A stretch of DNA of 55,861 nt from Gemmatimonadales bacterium (GTDB lineage Bacteria; Gemmatimonadota; Gemmatimonadetes; Gemmatimonadales; JACORV01), in contig DATJUT010000068.1 of NCBI GenBank assembly GCA_035502185.1, positions 1 to 55,861 on the forward strand, read 5' to 3'. Numbering within the stretch: position 1 is the first letter of the stretch; each line of letters begins with the position of its first letter. The position numbers were made by a program, and so were the translations under genes. The notes below the pieces were generated by a model, which did not search any database, was not told where the DNA came from, and saw nothing but the letters and a program-made list of their open reading frames with translations. This document shows, in pieces, positions 42,906 through 51,130 of the stretch.

Positions 42906-43346
42906 ATGCGCTCCATGTACACCCTGGCCGCAGCCGCTCTGAGCGCGGTGGCGCTCGGGATCGCGGCATGCAGCTCCACGCCGACCAACGGCAACAACTG
43001 CGGCAAGGGCACCCCTCCCGACCTGTCGGGCAGCTACCTGCTGTCCACCTACACCCTCGGGTCGCAGACGTGGTCCTCGCCGCAGTCCAGCGGCCTGCTG
43101 CAGATGACCGCGTCCACCTACCAGTACAGCATGACCCTGTCGACGGGCACGCCGCCGACCCAGTCGGTCTTCGAGACGGGGTCGTACCAGTTCGTGGGCG
43201 CGACCTGCGTCATCCTCACGTCCAGCATCGACACCACGCACTTCAGCGGCTCGATCCGGGTGACCACGGTGTCGAACGTCACGACGCTCCGCGAGAACGG
43301 CAACGACGGCACCCACGTGGTCGACTGGGTCTGGATCAAGAACTAG
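42906..43346 (+). CDS. small lipoprotein, paralogue A
   Basis: A 146-residue lipoprotein with a lipobox GIAACSS. The mature part opens with [23 protein letters not shown] and continues with beta-rich Ser/Thr sequence, resembling a small lipocalin-like or beta-sandwich domain. I know no function. The next gene encodes a related protein. ACTCCGGAGG precedes the ATG; TATCGT at about 42848 may be a -10. Confidence 0.8.
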   Translation: MRSMYTLAAAALSAVALGIAACSSTPTNGNNCGKGTPPDLSGSYLLSTYTLGSQTWSSPQSSGLLQMTASTYQYSMTLSTGTPPTQSVFETGSYQFVGATCVILTSSIDTTHFSGSIRVTTVSNVTTLRENGNDGTHVVDWVWIKN

Positions 43347-43374
43347 CCGGCGTCGGGCGGCACCGTCGTGGCGG

Positions 43375-43390
43375 CCGCCGGGCCCGGCGG
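43375..43390 (+). terminator. palindrome between the two lipoprotein genes
   Basis: CCGCCGGG followed directly by CCCGGCGG, a perfect 16-base palindrome 28 bases after the first lipoprotein stop. It may attenuate read-through. No T-tract. Confidence 0.35.
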
Positions 43391-43449
43391 GTGTGCTTGG
43401 CCGGCCCCCTGCCGTTCGGGTCCACGTTCCTTTCGCTCGAGGAGGCACG

Positions 43450-43857
43450 ATGCGTGTGAAGGTCTGGTTGGCTGCCGCCGCCGTCTCGGCCGGCGCGTTC
43501 GTGTTCGCCTGCAAGTCCACCAGCGAGTCCGGCTGCGGCAGCGGCACGCCGCCGTCGCTGGCGGGCACGTATGCGCTGCAGTCCTTCCAGCTCGGCGCGG
43601 CCGCCGCCCTCACGCCGCCGGCGGAGACGGGAGCGTTGCGGCTCCACGCCGCCACCTACGGGGCCAACCTCGCGGGGCTCCTGACCCAGGACGACAGCGG
43701 CACCTACGCCATCACGGGGACGTCGTGCATCAGCGAGAACTCGGTGATCGGGAACGAGCAGTTCGTCGGCACCTTCTCCCTGGTCGGCACGACGCTCACG
43801 CTCCTGGGCAGCGTCGGCGGCCAGTCGGCCACGGTGGTCTGGACCAAGACGTCGTAG
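43450..43857 (+). CDS. small lipoprotein, paralogue B
   Basis: A 135-residue lipoprotein (lipobox FVFACKS) related to its neighbour: [22 protein letters not shown] matches the CGxGTPPxLxGxY opening of paralogue A, followed by similar SGxLxxxAxTY and SGTY segments. GGAGG precedes the ATG. It ends four bases before the TonB receptor ATG, so the two are probably co-translated. A surface or periplasmic partner of the receptor is plausible. Confidence 0.82.
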   Translation: MRVKVWLAAAAVSAGAFVFACKSTSESGCGSGTPPSLAGTYALQSFQLGAAAALTPPAETGALRLHAATYGANLAGLLTQDDSGTYAITGTSCISENSVIGNEQFVGTFSLVGTTLTLLGSVGGQSATVVWTKTS

Positions 43858-43861
43858 CCTG

Positions 43862-46021
43862 ATGGCCGCACGCCACGCCGTCCTCGCGGCCGTATTCGCG
43901 GCACTCGCGGCGGCGGCGCCGCGCCTGGCGGCGCAGCAGCCGCCGGCGCCGGGCGACATCCACGGCGTCGTGACCGACCGCGGGAGCGACAGCGTGATCG
44001 CGGGCGCGCACGTGCTGCTGCTGGGCACCCCGCTCGCCACGACGACCGACGAGCAGGGCGCGTTCGCGCTGGCCAGCGTCGCCCCCGGCCGCTACACCCT
44101 GCGGGTGCTGTCCCTGGGCTACGCCCCCGCGGTCCTGGCCGACGTCGTGGTGGCGGCGGGCGACACCCTCCAGCTGCGGGTGGCCCTCGACGCCGTGGCC
44201 CTGCAGCTCTCCGGGATCAACGTCACCGCCACGGGCAGCGCCCAGAAGCTGGGCGAGTCGCCGGTGAGCGTCGCCATCCAGGACCGGACCGACATCTTCG
44301 CGCACAGCGCGGTCGAGGTGCAGGACGCGCTGCCGTTCGTCCCCGGCGTCGACATGAACCACGGCGAGGTGGATCTGCGCGGGGCGTCGGGCGTGTCGGA
44401 GGGCGTCGGCAGCCGCGTCCTGATGCTGCTCGACGGCCACCCGGTCCTCACCGGCGACGGCGGGGAGATCGACTACGAGGCGCTGCCCATCCTCGACCTC
44501 GACCGGGTCGAGGTGGTCAAGGGCAGCCAGTCGGCCCTGTACGGCAGCTCGGCCATGGGCGGCGTGGTGAACCTCATCACCACCCCGATCGACGGACGGC
44601 CCGCGAGCGCGCTGAAGGTGCATTACGGCCTGTACGACCTGCCCAGCGCGTTCCGCTACGGTGCCGCCCGGCCGGACTACTACGGGCTGGACGTCCAGCA
44701 CTCGCGGCAGGTCGGCGCGGTGGGGGTCCGGCTGGCGCTGGGGGCGGAGCAGTCCGACGGCTTCCACCAGAACGGCGAGTTCACCCGGTGGCTGCTCCGG
44801 GCCAAGGTCGCGTCGATGCCGGGCAGCACCCACCCCTGGGACGGCTACCTCGTGCTGTCGGACCTGGACGCGGGGCAGTTCAGCAGCTGGCTGTCGCCCG
44901 CGCAGCCCTACCAGGTCCCCGATTCCGCGCTCGGCGACTGGAACCACAACGTGCACGTGCTGGTGGGCGGCCGGTACGCGGCGCTGGCCGGAAGCCAGGC
45001 GATGCTGCAGATCGAGCCGTCGCTGACGTACACGGCGGTGCGCGACCACATGCACGACAGCAACAACTGGCACAACGCCGCGCGCTCCGGCGTCAACACG
45101 CTGTTGACCTTCAATCCGGGCTCGGAGCACGCGGTGACGGTCGGCCTCGACGTGGCCGGCACGGCGCTCAGCTCCTCGTACTACGGGAAGAAGTGGACCA
45201 CCGACGGCGCGCCGTACGCCCAGGAGCAGTGGGCGCTGGCCTCCTCGCTCCACGCCACCGCGGGCCTGCGGTTCGACTACCACCACGTGGACGGCGGGAA
45301 GGCCGAGGAGACGGTGAACCCGAAGCTCGGCCTCGCGTTCAGTCCCGACGGGCCGCTCGCGCTGCGGGCCTCGTTCGGCCGCGGCTATCGCGCGCCCAGC
45401 GCGATCGAGCAGTTCGTGAAGACCGCCCAGCAGGGCGTCCAGGTGCTGCCGAACCCGGCGCTCCACGGCGAGACCGCGTGGTCGGGGGAGATCGGCGGGA
45501 CGGCGAGCCTGGGCCGGCTGTGGCTCGACGGCGCGGCGTTCCAGTCCTGGTACCGCGACCTCATCGGGCCGGCGGCGGTGCCGGGGCAGCTCCTGGCCTT
45601 CAGCTTCCAGAACGTGGAGCGCGCGGTGGTGCGGGGCGTGGACGCGACGGCGAAGCTGAGCGTGGCCGCGCGGCGGGTGGACCTCACCCTGAGCTACCTG
45701 TACCTGGACACCCGCGACGACTCCACCGGCCTGCCGCTGCCGTACCGTTCCCGGCACACGGCCACGGCCTCGGTGGACCTGCTGGGCGGACTGGCCGGCC
45801 TGGACGTGCGCTACCGCAGCCGGCTCGAGCAGGTACTCCTGTACCCGCTCGATCCCCGCGGCGACATCACCCTGGTGGATCTCCGCCTCGGCCTGCGGGT
45901 GAAGGGCGTCGTCTTCCTCGCCAAGGTCTCCAACCTGCTCCAGGCCCGGTACGTGGACGTGCTGGAGCGGAACGAAGGAGCGCCGCGCAGTCTGCTGGTG
46001 ACCGGCATGACCGGTCTTTGA
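43862..46021 (+). CDS. TonB-dependent outer-membrane receptor
   Basis: A 719-residue receptor. A signal peptide ends RLAAQ. Residues about 30-115 are a carboxypeptidase-regulatory-like domain (IHGVVTDRGSDSVIAGAHVLLLG), then the plug (about 120-240: VQDALPFVPGVDMNHGEVDLRG, VEVVKGSQSALYGSSAMGGVVNL), then a barrel. TonB receptors import iron complexes, vitamins or glycans using proton-motive force. The ligand is not evident. The gene is flanked by two small lipoproteins and a POTRA-like protein in an overlapping series. Confidence 0.88.
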   Translation: MAARHAVLAAVFAALAAAAPRLAAQQPPAPGDIHGVVTDRGSDSVIAGAHVLLLGTPLATTTDEQGAFALASVAPGRYTLRVLSLGYAPAVLADVVVAAGDTLQLRVALDAVALQLSGINVTATGSAQKLGESPVSVAIQDRTDIFAHSAVEVQDALPFVPGVDMNHGEVDLRGASGVSEGVGSRVLMLLDGHPVLTGDGGEIDYEALPILDLDRVEVVKGSQSALYGSSAMGGVVNLITTPIDGRPASALKVHYGLYDLPSAFRYGAARPDYYGLDVQHSRQVGAVGVRLALGAEQSDGFHQNGEFTRWLLRAKVASMPGSTHPWDGYLVLSDLDAGQFSSWLSPAQPYQVPDSALGDWNHNVHVLVGGRYAALAGSQAMLQIEPSLTYTAVRDHMHDSNNWHNAARSGVNTLLTFNPGSEHAVTVGLDVAGTALSSSYYGKKWTTDGAPYAQEQWALASSLHATAGLRFDYHHVDGGKAEETVNPKLGLAFSPDGPLALRASFGRGYRAPSAIEQFVKTAQQGVQVLPNPALHGETAWSGEIGGTASLGRLWLDGAAFQSWYRDLIGPAAVPGQLLAFSFQNVERAVVRGVDATAKLSVAARRVDLTLSYLYLDTRDDSTGLPLPYRSRHTATASVDLLGGLAGLDVRYRSRLEQVLLYPLDPRGDITLVDLRLGLRVKGVVFLAKVSNLLQARYVDVLERNEGAPRSLLVTGMTGL

Positions 46022-47571
46022 TCCGCCGGCTGCTGGCCGCCGCGGCGCTGGCGGGCGGCCTCGCGGTCCGGCTGCCGGCGCAGACCATCGACACCATCGT
46101 TGTCGTGAACCGCAACATCTTCGAGCCGCTGGGCGACGCCCCGGGCCTGCTGGCGCGCGTGGGCGACGCGCTGCACGTCAGGACGCGGCCGTGGGTGATC
46201 CGCCGCACGCTGTTCCTCGACCAGGGCGACCGCTACGACTCCGCGCGGGCGGTGGAGAGCGCCCGCGCGCTGCGGGGGCTCGGGGTGTTCCGCGACGTGG
46301 AGCTGGACACCGGCCGCGTGGACGGGCGGCTCGGCCTGCTGGTCACGACGGCGGACGGGTGGAGCACGCGGCCCCAGGGCGGGTTCTCCTCCTCCGCGGG
46401 CTCGGTGACCTGGAACCTCGGGGTGGTGGAGAAGAACGCCCTGGGCACGGCGAACGCGGTGCAGGCGCTGTACCAGAAGACGCCCGACCGCAGCGAGTGG
46501 GAGCTGCTGACGCACTCGCCGGGCCTGGGGCTGCGGCGCGCGAGCCTCGACCTGTGGCTGCTCGACCTGTCCGACGGCCGGGCGGCGTACTGGGCGTACG
46601 GCGTCCCGTTCTACGAGACGGCGGCGCCGGCGGCGCTGGTCACCAACGGCGAGGCGGGGACGACCCGGGTGCTCAGCTTCCGCGACGGCGCCCTCGCCGA
46701 CAGCCTGGAGCGCCGGGCGCTGCGGCTCGCGCTCTCCGGCGGCGTCGCGCTGCGGGCGACCGATCACGACTACGTGCGCCTGGACGCGTTCGCGCAGCTC
46801 AGGCGCGAGAGCTTCGCGCGCTACGGCGGGAGCCGGCCGGGCGACTCGCTCAGCGTCGCCGCCGGACTCGGGCTCGAGCTGGGCCGCAGCCGCTTCGTGG
46901 TGGCACGGAGCCTCGACCAGTACGACCGACCCGAGGACGTGGACGTCTCGAGCCGCCTGTTCGTCGGCGCATGGGCGGCCCCGGCCGGATTCGGGTACCG
47001 CGCCGGCCGCGCCGGCGTCGGGCCGTCGGTCGCCGCGCGGTGGGGCACCGCGTGGCGGGACGGCTTCGCCTGGCTGCACCTCGATGCGGACGGCGTGCTC
47101 GGCGCGGCGGGCCTCGACTCGGGGCGGGCCGACGCCGCGATGACGGTGGCGACGCAGCGGCTGCCGCGGCAGACCCTGGTGGTGCACGCGGAGGGCGGCG
47201 CGGCGCGGCGGATCGCGCCCGGCACCGAGTTCGATCTGTGGCTCGACCTGGACGGGCCGCGGGCCTATCCGGCGCACGCCTTCACCGGAACCCGGCGCTA
47301 CTGGGCGGTCGCCGAGGACCGCTTCCTCGTGGCGAACGACTTCCTGGGCCTGGTGGGCCTGGGGATCGCGCCGTTCGTCGAGTGGGGCGGGGCGTGGTAC
47401 CCGGATGAGCGGCCTCGGGCCGCCGGCGACGCTGGGCTCGCCCTGCGACTGGGGAGCACGCGCTCGACGCGCGGAGAGGTCACGGAGATCGCGGTGGCGG
47501 GGAGGTTCGGGCCGGTCGTCACGGCGGGGCGATGGGCGCTGGTGGTGAGGCAGGCGGTTGATCTGCGTTGA
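46018..47571 (+). CDS. POTRA-like outer-membrane barrel protein
   Basis: A 517-residue exported protein beginning with TTG, whose bases overlap the receptor stop as TTGA; no other in-frame start lies nearby. After a signal peptide (LLAAAALAGGLAVRLPAQ), residues about 55-115 resemble a POTRA domain (RPWVIRRTLFLDQGDRYD, ARALRGLGVFRDVEL). The remainder alternates in the manner of a beta-barrel and ends VVRQAVDLR. BamA- and TpsB-type proteins combine POTRA with a barrel to insert or secrete proteins. Whether this is such a machine or a receptor partner is unknown. Confidence 0.75.
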   Translation: MIRRLLAAAALAGGLAVRLPAQTIDTIVVVNRNIFEPLGDAPGLLARVGDALHVRTRPWVIRRTLFLDQGDRYDSARAVESARALRGLGVFRDVELDTGRVDGRLGLLVTTADGWSTRPQGGFSSSAGSVTWNLGVVEKNALGTANAVQALYQKTPDRSEWELLTHSPGLGLRRASLDLWLLDLSDGRAAYWAYGVPFYETAAPAALVTNGEAGTTRVLSFRDGALADSLERRALRLALSGGVALRATDHDYVRLDAFAQLRRESFARYGGSRPGDSLSVAAGLGLELGRSRFVVARSLDQYDRPEDVDVSSRLFVGAWAAPAGFGYRAGRAGVGPSVAARWGTAWRDGFAWLHLDADGVLGAAGLDSGRADAAMTVATQRLPRQTLVVHAEGGAARRIAPGTEFDLWLDLDGPRAYPAHAFTGTRRYWAVAEDRFLVANDFLGLVGLGIAPFVEWGGAWYPDERPRAAGDAGLALRLGSTRSTRGEVTEIAVAGRFGPVVTAGRWALVVRQAVDLR

Positions 47572-47611
47572 AACTGTGAGAAGTCACCTCTCACCCCTCA
47601 CCTCTCACCCT
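47572..47611. repeat. CTCACC repeat between convergent genes
   Basis: A pyrimidine-rich stretch of CACCTCTCACC words. It contains a short stem (GTGAGA with TCTCAC) and is the reverse complement of the GTGAG repeat at 13702-13765. It fills the junction between the POTRA-like gene and the glycosyltransferase gene. Confidence 0.6.
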
Positions 47612-49177
47612 TCAGTATCTCCCCGCCACCCGCGTCCACACCTCCTGCAGCGTCTCCCTCGGTCGCCGGGCCACGTACACCGTCAGCACCTGCTCCTCGC
47701 GCACCGTGAGCGGATTCGTCAGGCGGCCCGCGACCTCGACGGAGTCGTACAGCCGTCGCAGGCCTTCGCGGCCCTCCCCGATGGTGATCGCCACGACGCC
47801 GGGCCGCGTGCCGGGTCCGAAGAACCAGTACGACCCCTGCGCGCACACCACCGGCGGCAGGCCGATCTTCGGCCCGTAGAACTCCGCGGCGCCCGCCTCG
47901 CCGAAGTTGTTGGCGATGATCACCGCCTGCGCGCGCTCCAGCGGCGGGAGCGCGACGTAGGCCGTGGCCAGCGCCCTCACGCGGTCCTGCCAGCCGAGCA
48001 TGTCCGCGTAGTCCTGCGGCAGCCGCAGGTACTGTCCCTGGTTGTCGCGCAGCGCCTCGGTGGCCCCGATGGTGTGAACGTAGCGTTCCATCGCCGCGGG
48101 CGGCAGGAGCGGCACGCCGAGCGGCAGGACCAGCACCCCGTACGCGGCGGTGAGGCCGGCCGCCCAGCCGCGGAGATGCGCCCCGAGGCGCGGCGAGCGC
48201 AGCCGCTCGAGCGCGGCGGCGCCGGCGGCGAACAGGACCGGATACGTCGCGCCGACGTAGTAGGCCTTGCCGTGCAGCGCGATCAGCACCACCCACACCG
48301 ACAGGCACGTCCACCCCACCAGCCGGAACGGCCGCAGCGCCGGCGCCAAAAGGAGCGCCAGCAGGCCGCACGCGCCGACCAGCATGGCCGGCCCGAACAT
48401 GAGCTGGACGAGGAAGAACCCGGCCACCGACACGTGCGCGAGCTGGTCGTGCTGCAGGGTGCGCATCTGGCCCGCCAGCGGCCAGCCGAGCGCGATCTGG
48501 CCGACGATGCTCGGGCTCCCGAGCGCCAGCGCGACGAGCAGCACCAGCCAGGGCCAGCGGGTGAGCAGGGTGCGCCGCCACGGCGTGGCCAGGAGCGCGA
48601 CCAGCACGCCGAACCCGAAGAACAGGATGCTGAACTTGGTGAACAGCCCGATGCCCCCGGCCAGCGCGAGCAGGCCCCACCACGGGCCCGCCGGCCCCTC
48701 GGCGCGGCACAGCCGCGCCAGCGCGTAGCAGCCCGCGGTCCACCACAGCGCATCGAGGATCACGGGCTGGAACAGGTTGCCGGCGCGCTGGAAGAACACG
48801 CTGCCCGCGACCGCGAGCGCGGCGAAGCCCTGCGCCCAGCGACCGCCGCCCAGCTCCCGGGCGAGCAGCGCCGCGAGCACGACGATGGCCGTGGCGGCGA
48901 GGGCCGGCGCCAGTCGCAGGGCGACCAGCGAGTCGCCGAGCAGGAACCGGGACGCGGCGGACAGCACGGCGATGCCCGGCGGGAAGTCCATCCGGAACAG
49001 CCGGAGGTGATCGCCCATCGCGAAGTAGAGGAACTCGTCGCGGTGGATGCCGTACCCGGTGACGAGGTTGGTGACCAGGTGCAGCAGCAGGGTCGCGCCG
49101 GCCAGCGCGAGCACCGTCCGCGCGGCGAACGGCGCGCGCTCGGGCGCGGCGGACCGCGTCGGGTCCGGAGCGCTCAC
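47612..49177 (-). CDS. GT39/ArnT-like membrane glycosyltransferase
   Basis: A 521-residue protein with about ten or more membrane helices. The first periplasmic loop contains GIHRDEFLYFAMGDH with the Asp-Glu pair expected at the active site of dolichyl- or polyprenyl-phosphate-sugar transferases (PMT_2/GT39). A soluble C-terminal domain (about 380-521) follows. It would move a sugar from a lipid carrier to an envelope target. GTG 49177 overlaps the stop of the small upstream gene as GTGA, which fixes the start. Confidence 0.82.
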   Translation of the reverse strand: MSAPDPTRSAAPERAPFAARTVLALAGATLLLHLVTNLVTGYGIHRDEFLYFAMGDHLRLFRMDFPPGIAVLSAASRFLLGDSLVALRLAPALAATAIVVLAALLARELGGGRWAQGFAALAVAGSVFFQRAGNLFQPVILDALWWTAGCYALARLCRAEGPAGPWWGLLALAGGIGLFTKFSILFFGFGVLVALLATPWRRTLLTRWPWLVLLVALALGSPSIVGQIALGWPLAGQMRTLQHDQLAHVSVAGFFLVQLMFGPAMLVGACGLLALLLAPALRPFRLVGWTCLSVWVVLIALHGKAYYVGATYPVLFAAGAAALERLRSPRLGAHLRGWAAGLTAAYGVLVLPLGVPLLPPAAMERYVHTIGATEALRDNQGQYLRLPQDYADMLGWQDRVRALATAYVALPPLERAQAVIIANNFGEAGAAEFYGPKIGLPPVVCAQGSYWFFGPGTRPGVVAITIGEGREGLRRLYDSVEVAGRLTNPLTVREEQVLTVYVARRPRETLQEVWTRVAGRY

Positions 49178-49323
49178 CGCGGCCGGTAGGTCTTCTTGCC
49201 CCTGGAGCGCTCCAGGCGGTCGATCTCGATCATGATGTCGGGTGGAATCGGGCGGCAGCCGCAGTGCGTCGCGTGCGCCTGGTGCCACGCCACCCGCTGC
49301 GCCAGGGACGCGCGGGTTGGCAT
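49174..49323 (-). CDS. 49-residue protein coupled to glycosyltransferase
   Basis: A short basic protein containing RVAWHQAHATHCGCRPIPPDIMIEIDRLE. The His-x6-Cys-Gly-Cys arrangement could bind a metal. GGGAG lies six bases before this ATG and a TTGACA-N19-AAGCTT promoter lies just upstream, both supporting this start over the in-frame ATG at 49425. The stop overlaps the glycosyltransferase GTG. I do not recognise a named family. Confidence 0.55.
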   Translation of the reverse strand: MPTRASLAQRVAWHQAHATHCGCRPIPPDIMIEIDRLERSRGKKTYRPR

Positions 49324-49361
49324 GGGGTGCTCCCGGTGCCAAGTGTCGTTCACGGGCATGC

Positions 49362-49400
49362 GCAAGCTTGGGCAGGCGAGGTTGGTGATGTCAAGCTTGC
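49362..49400. promoter_or_regulatory. symmetric divergent promoter
   Basis: GCAAGCTTG (49362-49370) and its reverse complement CAAGCTTGC (49392-49400) form an inverted repeat. Leftward: TTGACA (49394-49389), 19 bases, AAGCTT (49369-49364). Rightward: TTGGGC (49368-49373), 19 bases, AAGCTT (49393-49398). Each -10 overlaps the other promoter's -35. Confidence 0.55.
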
Positions 49401-49451
49401 TCCGCCCGACCGGACCGGTGATCATACGACCTCTCCCGAACGAAACGACCG

Positions 49452-50285
49452 ATGCCCCACATCGCGGCCTTCCATCCCGAGATCGTCCACTTCGTGATCG
49501 CGCTCGCCATCGTGGGCGCGCTCCTCCGCTGGACGTCGCTCACCGGAAGCCTCGCCTTCACCCGGCCGGCCGCGGCCACGCTGTTGATCCTCGCCGCCGG
49601 TGCCGCCGTCCTGGCGGCGGAGTCGGGGCGCCAGGCGCACGACCGCCCCGAGCGCATCCCCGGCGTGCGCGCGGCGGTGCAGGCGCACGAGGGCGCCGGG
49701 GAGTGGGCCCGTGACGCGCTCCTCGTCGTGGCCGGATTGGAGATCGTGGGGCTCGCCCTGGTCCGGAGCGCGCGGTGGCGCCGCTACGCCGAGATCGCGT
49801 CGGCCGTGGCCTGCCTCGCCGCGGTCGGGGCGGTCTACAAGGCCGCGGACCGAGGCGGCGACCTCGTGTACGCCTACGCGGGGGGTCCGGGGCTCAGGAC
49901 CGGGGACACGGCGGACGTGCACCGCCTCCTGACGGCGGGCCTGTTCGAGGAGGCGATGCTGGCCCGCGGCGCGCACCGCGGCGCCCAGGCCGACTCGCTC
50001 ATCACGGAGCTGGCGCGGCGCGATCCGGGGAACGTCGAGGTGCAGCTGGTGGCCGCGCAGTCGCTGATGGAGGATCGCAAGGACCCGCACGCGGCCCTCG
50101 CGGCCCTCGACCGGATCGTGGTGCCCGACTCGCAGGCCTTCCTGAGGATGCGGGTCGGCTTCGCGCGGGCCGACGCGTACGTCGCCGCCGGCCTGAAGGA
50201 CTCGGCGCGGGCGGTGCTGCAGGGTCTGGTCAAGCAGTTCCCGGACAATCCGAGGATCAGGCAGAGGCTGGAGAGACTGGGGTAG
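49452..50285 (+). CDS. DUF2231-like membrane protein with TPR tail
   Basis: A 277-residue protein. The opening FHPEIVHFVIALAIVGALLRW, with about four membrane helices to residue 140, matches the DUF2231 type of membrane protein. Residues about 150-277 are helical repeats of the TPR kind (FARADAYVAAGLKDSARAVLQGLVKQFPDNPRIRQRLERL). Such proteins may dock partners at the inner membrane; no reaction is known. The stop codon lies inside a 12-base direct repeat. Confidence 0.72.
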   Translation: MPHIAAFHPEIVHFVIALAIVGALLRWTSLTGSLAFTRPAAATLLILAAGAAVLAAESGRQAHDRPERIPGVRAAVQAHEGAGEWARDALLVVAGLEIVGLALVRSARWRRYAEIASAVACLAAVGAVYKAADRGGDLVYAYAGGPGLRTGDTADVHRLLTAGLFEEAMLARGAHRGAQADSLITELARRDPGNVEVQLVAAQSLMEDRKDPHAALAALDRIVVPDSQAFLRMRVGFARADAYVAAGLKDSARAVLQGLVKQFPDNPRIRQRLERLG

Positions 50286-50364
50286 AGACTGGGGTAAGGG
50301 TTTGGGAATTGGGGGTTGGGGTTTGGGGCGCCAATCCCCAGACCCCAGCCCCGAACCCCGGTCG
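50273..50364. repeat. 12-base direct repeat and G/C-tract inverted repeat
   Basis: GAGACTGGGGTA is repeated head to tail (50273-50284, 50285-50296) across the stop codon. It is followed by G-tract words (GGGGGTTGGGGTTTGGGG) and then C-tract words (CCCCAGACCCCAGCCCC), an imperfect inverted repeat filling the junction with the convergent DinB gene. Confidence 0.65.
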
Positions 50365-50883
50365 TCAGTCCCCCACCCCCGCTTCTTTTCTTCTCGCGTT
50401 CCACTCCCACATCCCGAAGGTGACCTGGTTGGGGAGCCGGTGGCCCAGCTGCCGGGTCAGCATGCACACCTGCCCGCGGTGGTGCGCCTCGTGGGCGATC
50501 AGGTAGGCCACGAACGCGGCGACGTCCGGCGGGAAGTTCTTCACCTTGCCGCCCGACGCGAGCGACGACGCCACCAGCTTCGCCACGGCCGCGTGGCTGG
50601 TGGCCAGCGCCTTGCGCGCCTGGTCGCTCGTCACCTTCAGCCGGTCGAGCTGCGCGGGGAGCTTGCCGCCGGGCGCGGCCGCCTTCAGCCACATCAGCCG
50701 CACGTTGTGCACGTGGGCGACGATCGCGGCCACGGTGCGGCCGTCGCCGCCCGGCGGCTCCGCGCGCCACGCGGCGGCGGGCAGGCTCTCGAGGAGGTAC
50801 TGGGTGATGCGCTCGCTCGTGGCGAGCGCCGTGAGCAGGGCGGCGGCGAGGTCGAGCGGCGCGGCCTGGCGCGCGGTGGCCAT
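50365..50883 (-). CDS. DinB-family protein
   Basis: A 172-residue DinB-fold protein with the histidines of VAHVHNVR and AHEAHHRGQV as metal-ligand candidates, the latter a complete HxxxH. It is the third stand-alone DinB gene of the window and is no close copy of the other two by eye. A well-formed promoter lies 27 bases upstream of the ATG. Function unknown. Confidence 0.85.
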   Translation of the reverse strand: MATARQAAPLDLAAALLTALATSERITQYLLESLPAAAWRAEPPGGDGRTVAAIVAHVHNVRLMWLKAAAPGGKLPAQLDRLKVTSDQARKALATSHAAVAKLVASSLASGGKVKNFPPDVAAFVAYLIAHEAHHRGQVCMLTRQLGHRLPNQVTFGMWEWNARRKEAGVGD

Positions 50884-50910
50884 CCAGCGGCTCCGGGGAA
50901 GGGTGGCGCG

Positions 50911-50941
50911 TAGCTTCGCCGCGGCCCACGCGGGTTGTCAA
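50911..50941 (-). promoter_or_regulatory. promoter of DinB gene
   Basis: Minus-strand TTGACA (50941-50936), 19-base spacer, AAGCTA (50916-50911), 27 bases before the ATG. It is the clearest example of the AAGCTW-type promoter here. Confidence 0.55.
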
Positions 50942-50995
50942 GCGAATGTCGCGCGAGCCGCGCGCGTCGCTCGTGTGTCGGGTGCGCACGCCGGG

Positions 50996-51110
50996 GTGTC
51001 CCGGAAGAGGGACACGCGCGCCGGCGCGGGCTCGGGGCAGGGAGCCGAGAATGTGTTGAGCCGCCGGGTGTTGACGCTTGCTTGACGCCCGACCACCGGC
51101 TCGGCACGGT
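50996..51110 (+). promoter_or_regulatory. upstream region of outer-membrane protein gene
   Basis: A perfect hairpin, GTGTCCC with GGGACAC and a six-base loop (50996-51015), is followed by two TTGACGC copies 11 bases apart (51071-51077, 51082-51088). The second could be a -35 with CACGGT (51105-51110) at 17 bases. Nothing else stands out in the 247-base gap. Confidence 0.35.
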
Positions 51111-51130
51111 GAATGCCGGTTCGATGGGGC

